64,000 bases of DNA from an uncultured Roseateles sp. (GTDB lineage: Bacteria > Pseudomonadota > Gammaproteobacteria > Burkholderiales > Burkholderiaceae). The DNA lies in assembly GCA_946886855.1 (NCBI GenBank), contig CAMPJJ010000007.1, positions 25,884 through 89,883 of the forward strand, given 5' to 3'. The notes under the pieces were generated by a model. The model ran no database searches. It was not told the DNA's origin and worked only from the letters and a program-made list of their open reading frames with translations. Shown piece by piece: positions 1 through 8,987 of the stretch. How positions within the stretch are numbered: position 1 is the first letter of the stretch; each line of letters starts with the position of its first letter. A program made the position numbers and the translations under genes.

Positions 1-528
1 GCACGCTTCCAGGAGACCGACGGCCTGCCCGCCTACGACGCGACCATGATGACGCAGAGTCTGGCGACGGCGCGCTTCTACGAGGCTGCGCGCGACGGCT
101 GCGGTGCGCCGAAACTCGTGGCGAACTGGGTGATGGGCGAGATCTCGCGCCGGCTCAATTCGGAAGAGCGCAGCATCGACGCCGCGCCGGTCACGCCAGC
201 TTTGCTGGCCGCGCTGATCAAGCGCATCCAGGACGGCACGATCTCGAACAATGCGGCGAAGCAGGTGTTCGAGGCGCTGTGGACGGGCGAGGGCACCGAT
301 GTCGATGCGCTCATCGATGCGAAGGGCCTCAAGCAGATGAGCGACACCGGCGAGCTGGAGCGCATCCTGGACGAGGTGCTCGCGGCCAATGCCAAGTCGG
401 TCGAGGAATTCCGCGCCGGCAAGGAGAAGGCGTTCAACGCGCTGGTCGGTCAGGCGATGAAGGCGACGAAGGGCAAGGCCAATCCGTCGGCCGTCAACGA
501 TCTGCTGAAGAAGAAGCTCGGCGCCTGA
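1..528 (+). CDS. gatB: Asp/Glu-tRNA(Asn/Gln) amidotransferase subunit B, C-terminal part (5' truncated)
   Basis: The open frame runs in from the left edge and ends at TGA 526-528, giving the last 175 residues. They match the C-terminal tail of GatB: a helical GatB/YqeY region with MGEISRRLN, an [13 protein letters not shown] segment and a lysine-rich end. In the GatCAB complex this part binds tRNA while the missing N-terminal part carries the kinase-like site that activates Glu-tRNA(Gln) or Asp-tRNA(Asn). The catalytic domain lies outside the window, so integrity cannot be judged. It converges with the DUF4124 gene. No terminator with a T-run is visible after the stop; a tandem repeat occupies the gap. 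Confidence 0.93.
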   Translation, partial: ARFQETDGLPAYDATMMTQSLATARFYEAARDGCGAPKLVANWVMGEISRRLNSEERSIDAAPVTPALLAALIKRIQDGTISNNAAKQVFEALWTGEGTDVDALIDAKGLKQMSDTGELERILDEVLAANAKSVEEFRAGKEKAFNALVGQAMKATKGKANPSAVNDLLKKKLGA

Positions 529-571
529 ACGGAAGGGCGGCGGGGGCCGGACGGGCCTCCAAGCCGCGCGT

Positions 572-607
572 CAGCGCCAGGAGCGCCAGCAGCGCCAGCA
601 GCGCCCG
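572..607. repeat. 9-nt tandem repeat in a convergent gap
   Basis: Four consecutive copies of a nonamer close to CAGCGCCAG fill the gap between the gatB stop and the stop of the DUF4124 gene. Copy 2 begins with G and the last copy ends CCG. No T-run or clear stem-loop accompanies it. Confidence 0.75.
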
Positions 608-615
608 CGTCGGTT

Positions 616-1383
616 TCAGCGTCCGCTGGCCGGCAAGGCCTGCACCGGCGGCTTCGCGGCCGCAGGGGCGGGCGGCGACGCGGGAGGCATCGCCGCCTTC
701 TCCAGCGAGCCCGGCGCCGCGCCGGCCCACAGCCGCTTCAGCCGCGACAGCTCCTCGTCATAGAGCCTGTTGACGCGCACGATCTCGGCCTTCTGGTTGT
801 CGATCGACTCGCGCTGCGCGGCGGCGGCGGCATCGTTCATGTCGAGCTGGTGCTGCAGCTTCATCGGCATGCGCTTGCCCTTGTAGAACTCGGCATCCTC
901 GAGCATCGGCTTGCGCTCCGCCGCGAGCACCTGCAGGCGCTTCTCGGACTGCTGCATCGCCTCGCGGATGTCGTCGAGCGCCGCTTCGCGGGCGCGCTGG
1001 TGCGCGGCCTGATCGGCATAGCGCTGCAGCAGGTTCCGGTCGCGACGGATCGCATCCTGCTGGGCGGCGCGCTGGACTTCCTCCATGCGCTTGCGCTGAT
1101 CGAAGGCCGACTGCTCCTCGGGCGACATCGCAGGAGGCAGCATCTTCCGGACCGAACCGTCCGAGTTCAGCACGCGCTGCTCACGCGCCTGGCACTCCGC
1201 GATCGGTCGATCGGAAGTGAGCCGGCGGCCATCGGGCGTCGTGCAGGTGTAGATGTTGGGTGGCGGCGCTGCCTTGGTCTGCGCCCAGGCGGCACCCGCC
1301 AGTGCGCCGGTCAGCAGCAGACCGGACAGCGCGGCCCCGGCGAAGGATCGGGACAGCAGACGGCGGGAATGGGAAGCGCGCAT
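616..1383 (-). CDS. DUF4124 domain-containing secreted protein
   Basis: The 255-residue protein begins with a Sec signal peptide (charged RRLLSRS, then a hydrophobic stretch ending near AWAQ at about residue 35). A DUF4124-type segment follows, NIYTCTTPDGRRLTSDRP, residues about 43-60. Residues 90-215 are rich in Glu, Gln, Arg and Ala and look like a long coiled coil, and the last 30 residues are Pro/Ala-rich. DUF4124 is a short domain common in proteobacterial periplasmic proteins with no settled biochemical role. The ATG shares one base with the pyrE stop (TGATG on the minus strand), so translation is probably coupled to pyrE. The function is unknown. Confidence 0.8.
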   Translation of the reverse strand: MRASHSRRLLSRSFAGAALSGLLLTGALAGAAWAQTKAAPPPNIYTCTTPDGRRLTSDRPIAECQAREQRVLNSDGSVRKMLPPAMSPEEQSAFDQRKRMEEVQRAAQQDAIRRDRNLLQRYADQAAHQRAREAALDDIREAMQQSEKRLQVLAAERKPMLEDAEFYKGKRMPMKLQHQLDMNDAAAAAQRESIDNQKAEIVRVNRLYDEELSRLKRLWAGAAPGSLEKAAMPPASPPAPAAAKPPVQALPASGR

Positions 1384-2072
1384 CAGACTCCGTAGCGATC
1401 TCTGTAGGCATGGACCGCCGTCGCGTGAGCGGAGACGGCGGTGCTGCTGGTGGTCTGCAGATACTGCAGCAGGTCCGACAACCCCGCGATGGCGACGACC
1501 GGCAGCTTCAACTGGTCACGCACGTACTGTACCGCCGACCAGGGAAGATCCTGGCCGTTCTCGGCCGCCTTCTCCTGGCGGTCCAGCGCGATGGCCACGC
1601 CGCAGGGCGTGGCGCCGGCAGCCTGGATCATCGCGATCGATTCGCGCACCGAGGTGCCGGCGGAGATGACGTCATCGATGATCAGCACGCGGCCCTGGAC
1701 CTTGGCGCCGACCAGCGTGCCGCCCTCGCCGTGGTCCTTGGCTTCCTTGCGGTTGTAGGCGAAGGGCTTGTTGTGGCCCAGCCGCGCCAGCTCGATCGCG
1801 ACGGCCGCGGCCAGCGTGATGCCCTTGTAGGCGGGGCCGAAGATCATGTCGAACTCGACGCCCGAGGCCAGCAGCCGCTGCGCGTAGAACTGCGCCAGCC
1901 GGCCGATCTTCAGACCGTCGTCGAACAATCCGGCGTTGAAGAAGTACGGGCTCAGACGCCCCGCCTTCGTCTTGAACTCGCCGAAGCGCAGCACGCCGGT
2001 GTCCACGGCGAAGGCGACGAATTCCTGGGCCAGGGCGTCCTGGGCATCGGGGTGGGAGGCGGCGGTGGTCAT
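1383..2072 (-). CDS. pyrE: orotate phosphoribosyltransferase
   Basis: PyrE transfers the phosphoribosyl group of PRPP to orotate, giving orotidine 5'-phosphate in cytosolic de novo pyrimidine synthesis. The 229-residue protein has the family start FGEFKTKAGRLSPYFFN (about 30-46), the flexible-loop lysines in YNRKEAKDHGEGG and the PRPP-binding motif VLIIDDVISAGTS (129-141). The frame stays open to 2153, but the extra 27 residues are unlike PyrE, so ATG 2072 was chosen. Its stop overlaps the start of the DUF4124 gene by one base. A TonB receptor separates it from xthA; in related genomes pyrE and xthA often sit close together (recalled, not checked here). Confidence 0.95.
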   Translation of the reverse strand: MTTAASHPDAQDALAQEFVAFAVDTGVLRFGEFKTKAGRLSPYFFNAGLFDDGLKIGRLAQFYAQRLLASGVEFDMIFGPAYKGITLAAAVAIELARLGHNKPFAYNRKEAKDHGEGGTLVGAKVQGRVLIIDDVISAGTSVRESIAMIQAAGATPCGVAIALDRQEKAAENGQDLPWSAVQYVRDQLKLPVVAIAGLSDLLQYLQTTSSTAVSAHATAVHAYRDRYGV

Positions 2073-2193
2073 GGCGGCGCGACGTCGAGGCGTGACAGTG
2101 AAATTGGGGCGGAATTGTAGGGCGCGGGTCCTGGCGACCCTGGAGTGACACAACGCGTCATGTCGCCTGAATCCAGCCGTTCAAGCAAGAAGA

Positions 2194-2229
2194 AGGCCTG
2201 CCCCGTCGCCGGTAGCAGGCCTGTTTTTT
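2194..2229 (-). terminator. stem-loop terminator, possibly bidirectional
   Basis: An 8-bp perfect stem, AGGCCTGC at 2194-2201 with GCAGGCCT at 2215-2222, has a 13-nt loop. On the minus strand it is followed by a T-rich stretch (TTCTTCTTGCTT) and on the plus strand by TGTTTTTTG. It sits just after the TonB receptor stop, so it most likely ends that minus-strand transcript ahead of pyrE. Confidence 0.8.
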
Positions 2230-2281
2230 GCAGGGCGGCCCGCGGGCCGCTTTGCTGCGCGAGGCAGCGTGGTTCAGCCGA

Positions 2282-4540
2282 TCAGAAGATCGCCTTGAAC
2301 TGGACGCCGTAGGTGCGCGGATCGTTGATGAAGCCGGTGTTGTTGTTGAAGTCGATCGCGCCCGTCACACGGATCTGGTCCGTGATGTTGCGGACGAAGC
2401 CGGCGACCTCGTACTTGCCGTTGTTCCAGATGTAGCCGACGCGCAGGCCGCCTTCGGTGAGCGCCTTGCCGGTGAACTCCTTGGCCTCGTACAGGAAGAA
2501 GTTGACCTTCGAGCGGTAGGCCCAGTCGGTGTAGATGTAGAACTCGTTGCCGGCCGCGGTCGGGATCGAGTAGCGCGCGGTCAGGTTGGCGACCCACTTC
2601 GGCGCGTTCGGCAGCGGATTGCCGTCGATGCTGTAGTTGGTCGTCGAGCCGGCCACCAGCGGATCCGTCATCGTGCAGCCGCCACCGCAAGCCGGCAGCG
2701 ACAGCGAGTTGTCGCGGATCTTGGTGTTGTTCAGGCTGCCGCCCAGGGTGATCAGCAGCTGATCGACCGGCAGGACTTCGAGGTTCAGTTCGACGCCGTT
2801 GCCTTCAGCCTTCCTGGCGTTCAGCAGACGGTTCGCATTGTTCTGGCCGCCGACGGCGGTCAATTGCAGGTCCTTCACGGTGTAGGTGAAGGCGCTGGCC
2901 GACAAGCGCGCGCGACGATCCCAGAAGTCCGACTTCACGCCCACTTCGTAGGAAGTGACGTTTTCCGGCGCGGCTTGCGATTGTCCCGCGAAGCGCGACG
3001 CGCCCTGGACCGACGACGCGCGGAAGCCGGTGGCCACGCGGGCGTAGACGTTGGTCTCGTTGGTCAGCTTGTAGGTGCCCGACACGTCCCAGTTCCACTT
3101 GGAGTCGCCGGTGTTGGCCGTGACGCCGGTGGAGGTGTTCAGGTCGGTGTAGTCGCTGGTGACCTTGACGTCCTTCTTGTCGTGCGTGAAGCGCAGGCCG
3201 CCACGCAGCTGGAAGTCTTGCGTGACCGCGTAGTTCACCGAGCCGAAGGCCGCCCACGCGGTGTTCTTCTGGTACGTGTCGACGTAGCCGGCGGCGACGC
3301 CGGTCGCGGTCGTGTAGTCGGTGCTGCGCGCGGTGTAGCGCTCGTCGAAGAAGTACAGGCCGCCTTGCCACCGCAGCGGGCCGGGCGCGGCGGATTCGAC
3401 GCGGAATTCCTGGGTGATCTGGCGGTGGCCGCTCATCGAGCTCGAGGATTCGGCCGGGAAGGTCGCCTGGCCTTCCTGCGTGTAGGGCTTGGGGCCGAAG
3501 TATTCGAAGCCGCCGTCCACGTCGCCGCGGCTGAACGGGCGCACCGACTCGTAGCCGGTGATCGAGTACAGGTTGATCGCGCCCAGGCCCCAGCGCAGGC
3601 GGGCACTGCCGCCGGTGGCGTGCAGGGTCTGCTCGTTGACGCCGTCGGTGTAGGCCTTCTCGGGATCGAAGCCGTCGACCAGATCGTTGGTGCCGGTCTT
3701 GATGATGGAGGAGCGGAACACGCGCGCGCTGCCCTTCAGGTCGCGGCCGTGGAAGTTGAACAGGGCGCTGAAGTCCTTGTGCGGCTGGTACAGCGCCTGC
3801 AGGCGCAGGGCGCGGTCGTCGTAGCCCTCGAGCTCACCGGTCTTGCCGGTGGGCACCTGGTTCTTGACCCAGTCGTCGCGATGCTGGATCTGCGCGGAGA
3901 TGCGGGCGGACCAGTCGCCGGTCAGCGGCACGTTGGCGGCGCCTTCCAGGTTCATCGTCCCGTAGTTGCCGTAGGAGAGGTTCAGGTAGCCTTCCTGGCG
4001 CTGCGACGGCTTGACGGAGTCGAACTTCACGACGCCAGCCGGCGTGTTGCGGCCGTAGAGCGTGCCCTGCGGGCCCGCCACCACTTCGACGGCGGCCAGG
4101 TCGAAGGCCGGGAAGCCCTTCAGGATCGGGTTCTCCTGGACCACGTCGTCATACACCAGCGAGACCGGCTGCGAGGCGTTCAGGCGGAAGTCGGTGTTGC
4201 CGTAGCCGCGGATGTAGAAGCGCGGGAAGGCGCGACCGAAGGACGATTCGATGTTCAGGCTGGGCACGCGGCCCGACAGGAAACGCACGTCCTGGCCGGC
4301 GGAGTTCAGCACGTCCAGTTTCTCGCCGGAGATCTTGGTGACCGCGTTCGGCACTTCCTTGATGTTCTCGACCCGGCGTTCCGCGGTGATGGTCACCGTC
4401 TCGAGCTGACCCTTCTCCTTGGCGGGCGCGTCGGCGGCTTCCTGGGCCATCACGGGCCAGGCGAGCAGGGCCAGCGACACGGCCGCGACGGCCTCGCGCA
4501 GGGCCGGGACGGCAACGCGCTGGGTGGCGATTCGATTCAT
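2282..4540 (-). CDS. TonB-dependent outer-membrane receptor (ferric-siderophore type)
   Basis: This is a 752-residue outer-membrane receptor of the kind that imports ferric siderophores or other scarce ligands using TonB-ExbBD energy. A signal peptide ends near PVMAQ (about 33), and a TonB-box-like ETVTITAERR follows. The plug domain includes PRFYIRGYGN, VVQENPILKGFPAFDLAAVEV and GPQGTLYGRNTPAGVV. The remaining 500 or so residues are a beta-barrel with alternating aromatic residues and end in a terminal Phe (FKAIF). ATG 4540 was chosen over 4579 because GGAG lies 9 nt upstream and the signal peptide is then intact. Its sequence style (ITAERR plug) differs from the three receptors at 24-35 kb. 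The ligand is unknown. Confidence 0.9.
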   Translation of the reverse strand: MNRIATQRVAVPALREAVAAVSLALLAWPVMAQEAADAPAKEKGQLETVTITAERRVENIKEVPNAVTKISGEKLDVLNSAGQDVRFLSGRVPSLNIESSFGRAFPRFYIRGYGNTDFRLNASQPVSLVYDDVVQENPILKGFPAFDLAAVEVVAGPQGTLYGRNTPAGVVKFDSVKPSQRQEGYLNLSYGNYGTMNLEGAANVPLTGDWSARISAQIQHRDDWVKNQVPTGKTGELEGYDDRALRLQALYQPHKDFSALFNFHGRDLKGSARVFRSSIIKTGTNDLVDGFDPEKAYTDGVNEQTLHATGGSARLRWGLGAINLYSITGYESVRPFSRGDVDGGFEYFGPKPYTQEGQATFPAESSSSMSGHRQITQEFRVESAAPGPLRWQGGLYFFDERYTARSTDYTTATGVAAGYVDTYQKNTAWAAFGSVNYAVTQDFQLRGGLRFTHDKKDVKVTSDYTDLNTSTGVTANTGDSKWNWDVSGTYKLTNETNVYARVATGFRASSVQGASRFAGQSQAAPENVTSYEVGVKSDFWDRRARLSASAFTYTVKDLQLTAVGGQNNANRLLNARKAEGNGVELNLEVLPVDQLLITLGGSLNNTKIRDNSLSLPACGGGCTMTDPLVAGSTTNYSIDGNPLPNAPKWVANLTARYSIPTAAGNEFYIYTDWAYRSKVNFFLYEAKEFTGKALTEGGLRVGYIWNNGKYEVAGFVRNITDQIRVTGAIDFNNNTGFINDPRTYGVQFKAIF

Positions 4541-4914
4541 GGGGGAGTACTCCGGGGAAGGATGGGAAACCGGGGGCACCGCTGCGGCACCGATGGATAA
4601 ACCGGGGGCACAGACAGCAAAAATGTGAGCGCAGGTTGGCGCGGTGGACGCGAATCTAGCAAGTTCGTCATAAAGCCGTCACCCTAGGCACCATGGCGGT
4701 GCGTTTTCTGTTGCCCAAACACAGCACCCGCTCGCGTGTCGCCCGAATGGGCGTCGTCGGCGCACGGCCCGGGCGCTACGTGGTGCAGCGCGTTCCCCGA
4801 TCGGGAGGAGCACGTGCGCGCCTAGGGCGGTCTCGATCTCCCCCGCTGCTGCCAACTTCGGAACGGGGCTTTGCGATACTGCCGCCCTCTTCCAGGGTCA
4901 CCCGTCCACCGTCC
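4541..4914. other. divergent intergenic region, no gene seen
   Basis: These 374 bp separate the starts of the TonB receptor and xthA and should hold both promoters. A short open frame runs from 4693 into xthA, but its residues are unlike any exonuclease and are taken as noncoding. GATACT at 4875-4880, 35 bp before the xthA ATG, resembles a -10 element, with no good -35. No Fur-type 19-bp dyad could be picked out by eye. Confidence 0.5.
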
Positions 4915-5700
4915 ATGCGCTTCATCACCCTCAACCTCAACGGCATCCGCTCGGCCGCCACCAAGGGCGTCTTCGACTGGCTGCCGCCGCAGCAGGCCGA
5001 TGTGGTCGGCGTGCAGGAACTCAAGGCGCAAGCCGACGTCGTGGAGTCCCAGTTCGCGGGCTACGACACCCTCACCGGGCACTTCCACTACGCGCAGAAG
5101 AAGGGCTACTCGGGCGTCGGCCTCTATACGAAAGAGACGCCCAGCGACGTGATCGTCGGCTTCGGCAGCAGCGAGTTCGACAACGAAGGCCGCTGGATCG
5201 AGAAGCGCTTCGACAAGCCGGGACGCAAGCTCAGCCTCATCAGCTGCTACTTCCCCAGCGGCTCCAGCGGCGAGGAGCGCCAGGCCGCGAAGTTCCGCTT
5301 CCTGGCGGAGATGTACCCCTACCTGATGGCCCTGCGCGCGGAGCGCGAGTTCATCCTCGTGGCCGACGTCAACATCGCCCACAAGGAGATCGACCTGAAG
5401 AACTGGAAGGGCAACCGGAAGAACAGCGGCTTCCTGCCCGAGGAACGCGACTGGATGACCCGCCTGCTCGAGAAGGACATCGGGCTGGTCGACGTCTTCC
5501 GCCTGCTCAACGACAAGCCCGACCAGTACACCTGGTGGAGCAACCGCGGCCAGGCCTGGGCGAAGAACGTGGGCTGGCGCCTGGACTACCACCTGGCCAC
5601 GCCCGGCATGGCGCATCTGGCCACGCGCGAAGCCATCTACCTCGACCAGCGGTTCAGCGACCACGCGCCGTTGACGATCGATTACGACTTCAAGTTCTGA
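4915..5700 (+). CDS. xthA: exodeoxyribonuclease III / AP endonuclease
   Basis: XthA cuts DNA at abasic sites and degrades double-stranded DNA 3' to 5' in base-excision repair. The 261-residue protein starts MRFITLNLNGIRSAATKG, with the family Asn in NLNG, the metal-binding Glu in GVQELK (E35), the VADVNIAHKEIDLKN segment carrying catalytic Asp and Asn, and FSDHAP near the C-terminus carrying the catalytic His. Length is typical (about 260). ATG 4915 was chosen because homology starts exactly there. It converges with the Bug-family gene across a large inverted repeat. Confidence 0.95.
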   Translation: MRFITLNLNGIRSAATKGVFDWLPPQQADVVGVQELKAQADVVESQFAGYDTLTGHFHYAQKKGYSGVGLYTKETPSDVIVGFGSSEFDNEGRWIEKRFDKPGRKLSLISCYFPSGSSGEERQAAKFRFLAEMYPYLMALRAEREFILVADVNIAHKEIDLKNWKGNRKNSGFLPEERDWMTRLLEKDIGLVDVFRLLNDKPDQYTWWSNRGQAWAKNVGWRLDYHLATPGMAHLATREAIYLDQRFSDHAPLTIDYDFKF

Positions 5701-5730
5701 GTTCGCGGCGGCTTCTTCTTTGACTGCGCC

Positions 5731-5813
5731 AGCCGGCGCTGCCGGCGCCCCTCGCCGCTCAATCGCCTCCTCACGCTCGGCATTCGCTCTGAGGGGCGCC
5801 GGCAGCGCCGGCT
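5731..5813. repeat. 23-bp perfect inverted repeat between convergent genes
   Basis: The arms at 5731-5753 and 5791-5813 are perfectly complementary (core GCCGGCGCTGCCGGCGCC) and enclose a 37-nt loop. Each arm also contains shorter internal GCCGGC palindromes. There is no T-run. A second small hairpin (TCGAGC/GCTCGA, 5845-5861) lies between it and the Bug gene stop. It could be a bidirectional transcription block or a dispersed palindromic repeat. Confidence 0.85.
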
Positions 5814-5868
5814 TCGGATCGAGGGGTGCGGTCGGGGGGCGCGATCGAGCGCTGTGCTCGAGGGGCGT

Positions 5869-6861
5869 TCAGTCGACCTTCGCGCCGGAGACCTTCACCA
5901 CCTTCGCCCATTTGGCCGTCTCGCGCGCGATGAGCGCGGCGAACTCGGCGCTCGTGCCGCCGCCAGGGACCGCGCCCTGTGCGGCCATGCGCTCCTTCAT
6001 CACAGGCGTCGCCAAGGCCTTCGCCACCTCGCGCTGCACCCGCGCGACCTGGTCGGCCGGCTGCGAGATCGGCGCCAGCAAGCCGAACCACGACAAAGCC
6101 TCGAAGCCTTTCAGTTCCGGCACGCCGCTCTCGGCGATCGTCGGCAGGTCAGGCAGCGCGTCGCTGCGCCTCGCGCTGGTCACGGCGATGGCCTTCAACT
6201 TGCCCGACTTGATGTGCGGCAGCGCCGAGGGCAGGTTGTCGAACATCAGGTCCATGTTCCCCCCCATCAGGTCCAGCAACGCCGGACCCGAGCCGCGGTA
6301 GGGGAAGTGGATCATGTAGGTGCCGGTCAGGCTCTTGAACAGTTCGCCCGCCAGATGGATCGACGTGCCGTTGCCGCTGGAGCACATGTTCAGCTTGCCC
6401 GGGTTGGCCTTGGCGACACGCGCGAGGTCGGCGACGCTGTTGATGCCGTATTTCTGCGCGTTGGCCGGATTCATCACCAGCACGTTGGGCACCGCCGCGA
6501 CCAGCGTGATCGGCGCGAAGTCCTTGACCGGATCGAACGGCATCTTCGGATACAGCGACTGGTTGATCGCATGCGTGCCCACCGTGCCCATCAGCAGCGA
6601 GTGTCCGTCGGTCGCGTGCGCCACGTCGGCCGAGCCGGTGTTGCCGCCCGCGCCCGGCTTGTTCTCGACGATGACCGGCTGGCCGAGCGCCTTCTGCAGC
6701 TCGGGCGCCATCGCGCGCGCCATGAGGTCGGTGGTGCCGGCCGGCGGGAACGGCACGACGATGCGCAACGGCCGCGAAGGCCAGGCCGACTGCGCGCGGA
6801 GCAGTGCCGGCAACCAGAGGGTGGAGGACAGCGCGAGCAGGTCGCGGCGGTTGAGGCTCAT
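5869..6861 (-). CDS. Bug-family tripartite tricarboxylate transporter substrate-binding protein
   Basis: This 330-residue periplasmic binding protein belongs to the Bug/TctC family, greatly expanded in Burkholderiales. Members deliver carboxylates and other small ligands to TctAB permeases or act as orphan sensors. The N-terminus [10 protein letters not shown] resembles a twin-arginine signal. The mature part shows the family signature [19 protein letters not shown], then [12 protein letters not shown] and [19 protein letters not shown] 6861 has AAGGAG about 9 nt upstream. No tctA or tctB is nearby, so it is an orphan and its ligand cannot be predicted. Confidence 0.93.
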   Translation of the reverse strand: MSLNRRDLLALSSTLWLPALLRAQSAWPSRPLRIVVPFPPAGTTDLMARAMAPELQKALGQPVIVENKPGAGGNTGSADVAHATDGHSLLMGTVGTHAINQSLYPKMPFDPVKDFAPITLVAAVPNVLVMNPANAQKYGINSVADLARVAKANPGKLNMCSSGNGTSIHLAGELFKSLTGTYMIHFPYRGSGPALLDLMGGNMDLMFDNLPSALPHIKSGKLKAIAVTSARRSDALPDLPTIAESGVPELKGFEALSWFGLLAPISQPADQVARVQREVAKALATPVMKERMAAQGAVPGGGTSAEFAALIARETAKWAKVVKVSGAKVD

Positions 6862-6938
6862 GGGAACGTCTCCTTGTTGTGATCTCGATGCAGGCGGAAA
6901 GCGATGCGATCTCGATGCGGCGGACGGTCCCGGTCCGT

Positions 6939-8987
6939 CTACGCGGCGGCCTCCGGCGCTTCCGGTGACGCCGGTCCGAGGATGGTCTGGAGTTGCACAC
7001 GCTCCGAGCTGCAGGCGGCGTCGAAGTCGGCCTCGATCTGGATCAGCGCCTGCGCGTCGCCCGCCTCGACGGTGACGATGCCGCGCGCCCGGTTGCGGCC
7101 TTGCGACTTGGCCGTGTAGAGCGCCATGTCGGCCCAGTTGACCGCCTGTTCCCAATGCAGCGCCAGCTGCGCCGGCGGCAGCGGGAAATGCGCGAAGCCG
7201 ATCGAGCAGGTCACGCGCAGCGCCCCCGCGGCGGTGGGGATGGTCTCGCCGCCGACGATGAACAGGACGCGCTCGGCCAGCAGCTGCAGCTGGTCCGGCG
7301 CGACGTTGCGCGCGAAGACCAGGAACTCCTCGCCGCCCCAGCGCACCACCAGGTCCTCGGCCCGCACCGCCTGCGCGATGCGGCGCGAGACCTCGATGAT
7401 CACGGCGTCGCCGGCCGCGTGGCCGTGCCGGTCGTTGACGTGCTTGAAGTGATCGATGTCGATCATCAGCAGCGCGCCGGTGAACATGTCCTTCGCGTGG
7501 CGATCCATGACCGCGAGGAAGTGACGGCGGTTGGCCAGATCCGTCAGCGGATCGCGCTCGCTCTGCGCGCGCAACAGGCTCTGGTTGGCCTTCAGCTTGC
7601 GGTTGGCGTCGCGCACGCGGGCGAGCATCACGCCCATCAGGATGAGCGACAGCCCCAGCAAGGTCGCCAGCCCGACGCCGACGTACTGCGCCAGGCGACG
7701 GTTGCCAAGCTCCCTGTCCTTGAGCGTCTGCTCCCGGCGCAGCAGCTCGAGGTCACGCTGCTTGGCCTCGCTGTCGTACTTCAGCCGCAGCTGCTGCAGC
7801 GCGGACTCGCGGTTGCGCCGCGCCGTGTCCGCGCTCAGCGCGCGCTCCTCGTGATACAGCCGCAAGGCCTCCTTCGCCTGGCCGACCTTGGCGTAGGCCT
7901 CGCCCAGTTCCCGCAACTGCAACGCGCGGCGCACGGGATCGAAGTCGCCCTGGGCCATCTCGAGGACGCGGGCGATCTCGCGCCGCGCCGGCTCGAACTG
8001 GCGCTGCTGGACGAGCGCGACCGAGAGGTTGTGCCGCAGCGTCCGTTCGACGGTCTGGTCGTTGTAGGACTGCACGACCGGCAGCGCCAGCCGCGCGAGC
8101 TGCACGGCCTTGGCGGCCTGGTCGGTGTGGATGTAGGCGTCGAGCAGGTTGTTCTGCAGCAGCGCCACGTCGCGGCGCCCGCCCGACTGCTCGGCCAGCC
8201 TCAACGCGTCTTCCAGTGCGGCGAGCTGGGCCGTCCGGTCCCCGCGCCGCGAGGCGACCATCGATTCGACCATCTTCGCGCGGCTCATCGCCGAGATGTC
8301 CCCCTGCGCGAGCTGCCAGGCCTGGGTCATCCACTGCTGCGCCGCGGCGGACTCGTCGCGGACCTGGCTGTTGACCGCCAGCGATCCCATCATCGTGCCG
8401 GATGCGCTGTGGTCCTGGATCGCCTGCGCCAGCGACAGCGCCCGCCGCAACGAGGCTTCGGCGAAGGCATATTCGCCGCGCGCGCCCTGCGCGCGGGCGA
8501 CCAGCCGCAAGGCCTGGATCATGACGCGCGCGTCGCAGCCGGGCGGAACCGCCGACGTCGACGTCGACGCAGGCGGACAGGCGGGCGACAGCTCGTCCAC
8601 CGCCAGCTGCGCCATCTCGCCGGAGCGGCCGGTCTGACCCTGCCGGTCCTGCAGCTCGGCCAGCAGCATGCGCGACAGCGGCCGCCCGCCGGGCCGCGAC
8701 TCGAGCTCGCCGGCGATGCGGCGCACGTCCTCGGGACGTCCCGCCTGCACGGCGTTGCGGCCCAGTGTGTATTCGATGTGCAACCGATGGCTGGCGTGGG
8801 CGGGGTCGGCCAACAGCAGCCGCAGCTGCTGCGCCGCCTTCTCCGGCTCGTTGTAGCCGAAGCGGTCCAGCTGCGCGAGTTGCGCATCCAGCGCCCGGTC
8901 GGGGATGTCCGCGCGCGCCGGCATCGCCGCGCCCAGGGCCAGGCCCAGCAGGGGGATCGCCAGGAGAGCGCGCACCCGTGTCGTCAT
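6939..8987 (-). CDS. TPR sensor diguanylate cyclase, membrane anchored
   Basis: The protein has 682 residues: a signal peptide (1-26), a periplasmic helical TPR-like region (about 30-400, with one Ser/Thr/Pro-rich insert near 135-150), a coiled coil, one transmembrane helix (about 432-457) and a C-terminal GGDEF domain. That domain has [26 protein letters not shown] and the active-site motif GGEEF (551-555), so c-di-GMP synthesis is likely. No RxxD inhibitory site is seen just before GGEEF (EDLVVRW is there). It overlaps the upstream paralogue by 4 bp (ATGA), implying coupled translation. The signal it senses is unknown. Confidence 0.9.
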   Translation of the reverse strand: MTTRVRALLAIPLLGLALGAAMPARADIPDRALDAQLAQLDRFGYNEPEKAAQQLRLLLADPAHASHRLHIEYTLGRNAVQAGRPEDVRRIAGELESRPGGRPLSRMLLAELQDRQGQTGRSGEMAQLAVDELSPACPPASTSTSAVPPGCDARVMIQALRLVARAQGARGEYAFAEASLRRALSLAQAIQDHSASGTMMGSLAVNSQVRDESAAAQQWMTQAWQLAQGDISAMSRAKMVESMVASRRGDRTAQLAALEDALRLAEQSGGRRDVALLQNNLLDAYIHTDQAAKAVQLARLALPVVQSYNDQTVERTLRHNLSVALVQQRQFEPARREIARVLEMAQGDFDPVRRALQLRELGEAYAKVGQAKEALRLYHEERALSADTARRNRESALQQLRLKYDSEAKQRDLELLRREQTLKDRELGNRRLAQYVGVGLATLLGLSLILMGVMLARVRDANRKLKANQSLLRAQSERDPLTDLANRRHFLAVMDRHAKDMFTGALLMIDIDHFKHVNDRHGHAAGDAVIIEVSRRIAQAVRAEDLVVRWGGEEFLVFARNVAPDQLQLLAERVLFIVGGETIPTAAGALRVTCSIGFAHFPLPPAQLALHWEQAVNWADMALYTAKSQGRNRARGIVTVEAGDAQALIQIEADFDAACSSERVQLQTILGPASPEAPEAAA

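Noticed and set aside
2073..2153. N-terminal extension of pyrE to 2153
   Set aside because: The extra 27 residues are basic and unlike PyrE, and the family start is at 2072.
2228..4600. 790-codon open frame on the plus strand opposite the TonB receptor
   Set aside because: It lies antisense to a gene with a clear signal peptide and plug motifs, and its product is Val/Gly/Arg/Asp-rich with no domain. High GC makes long antisense frames.
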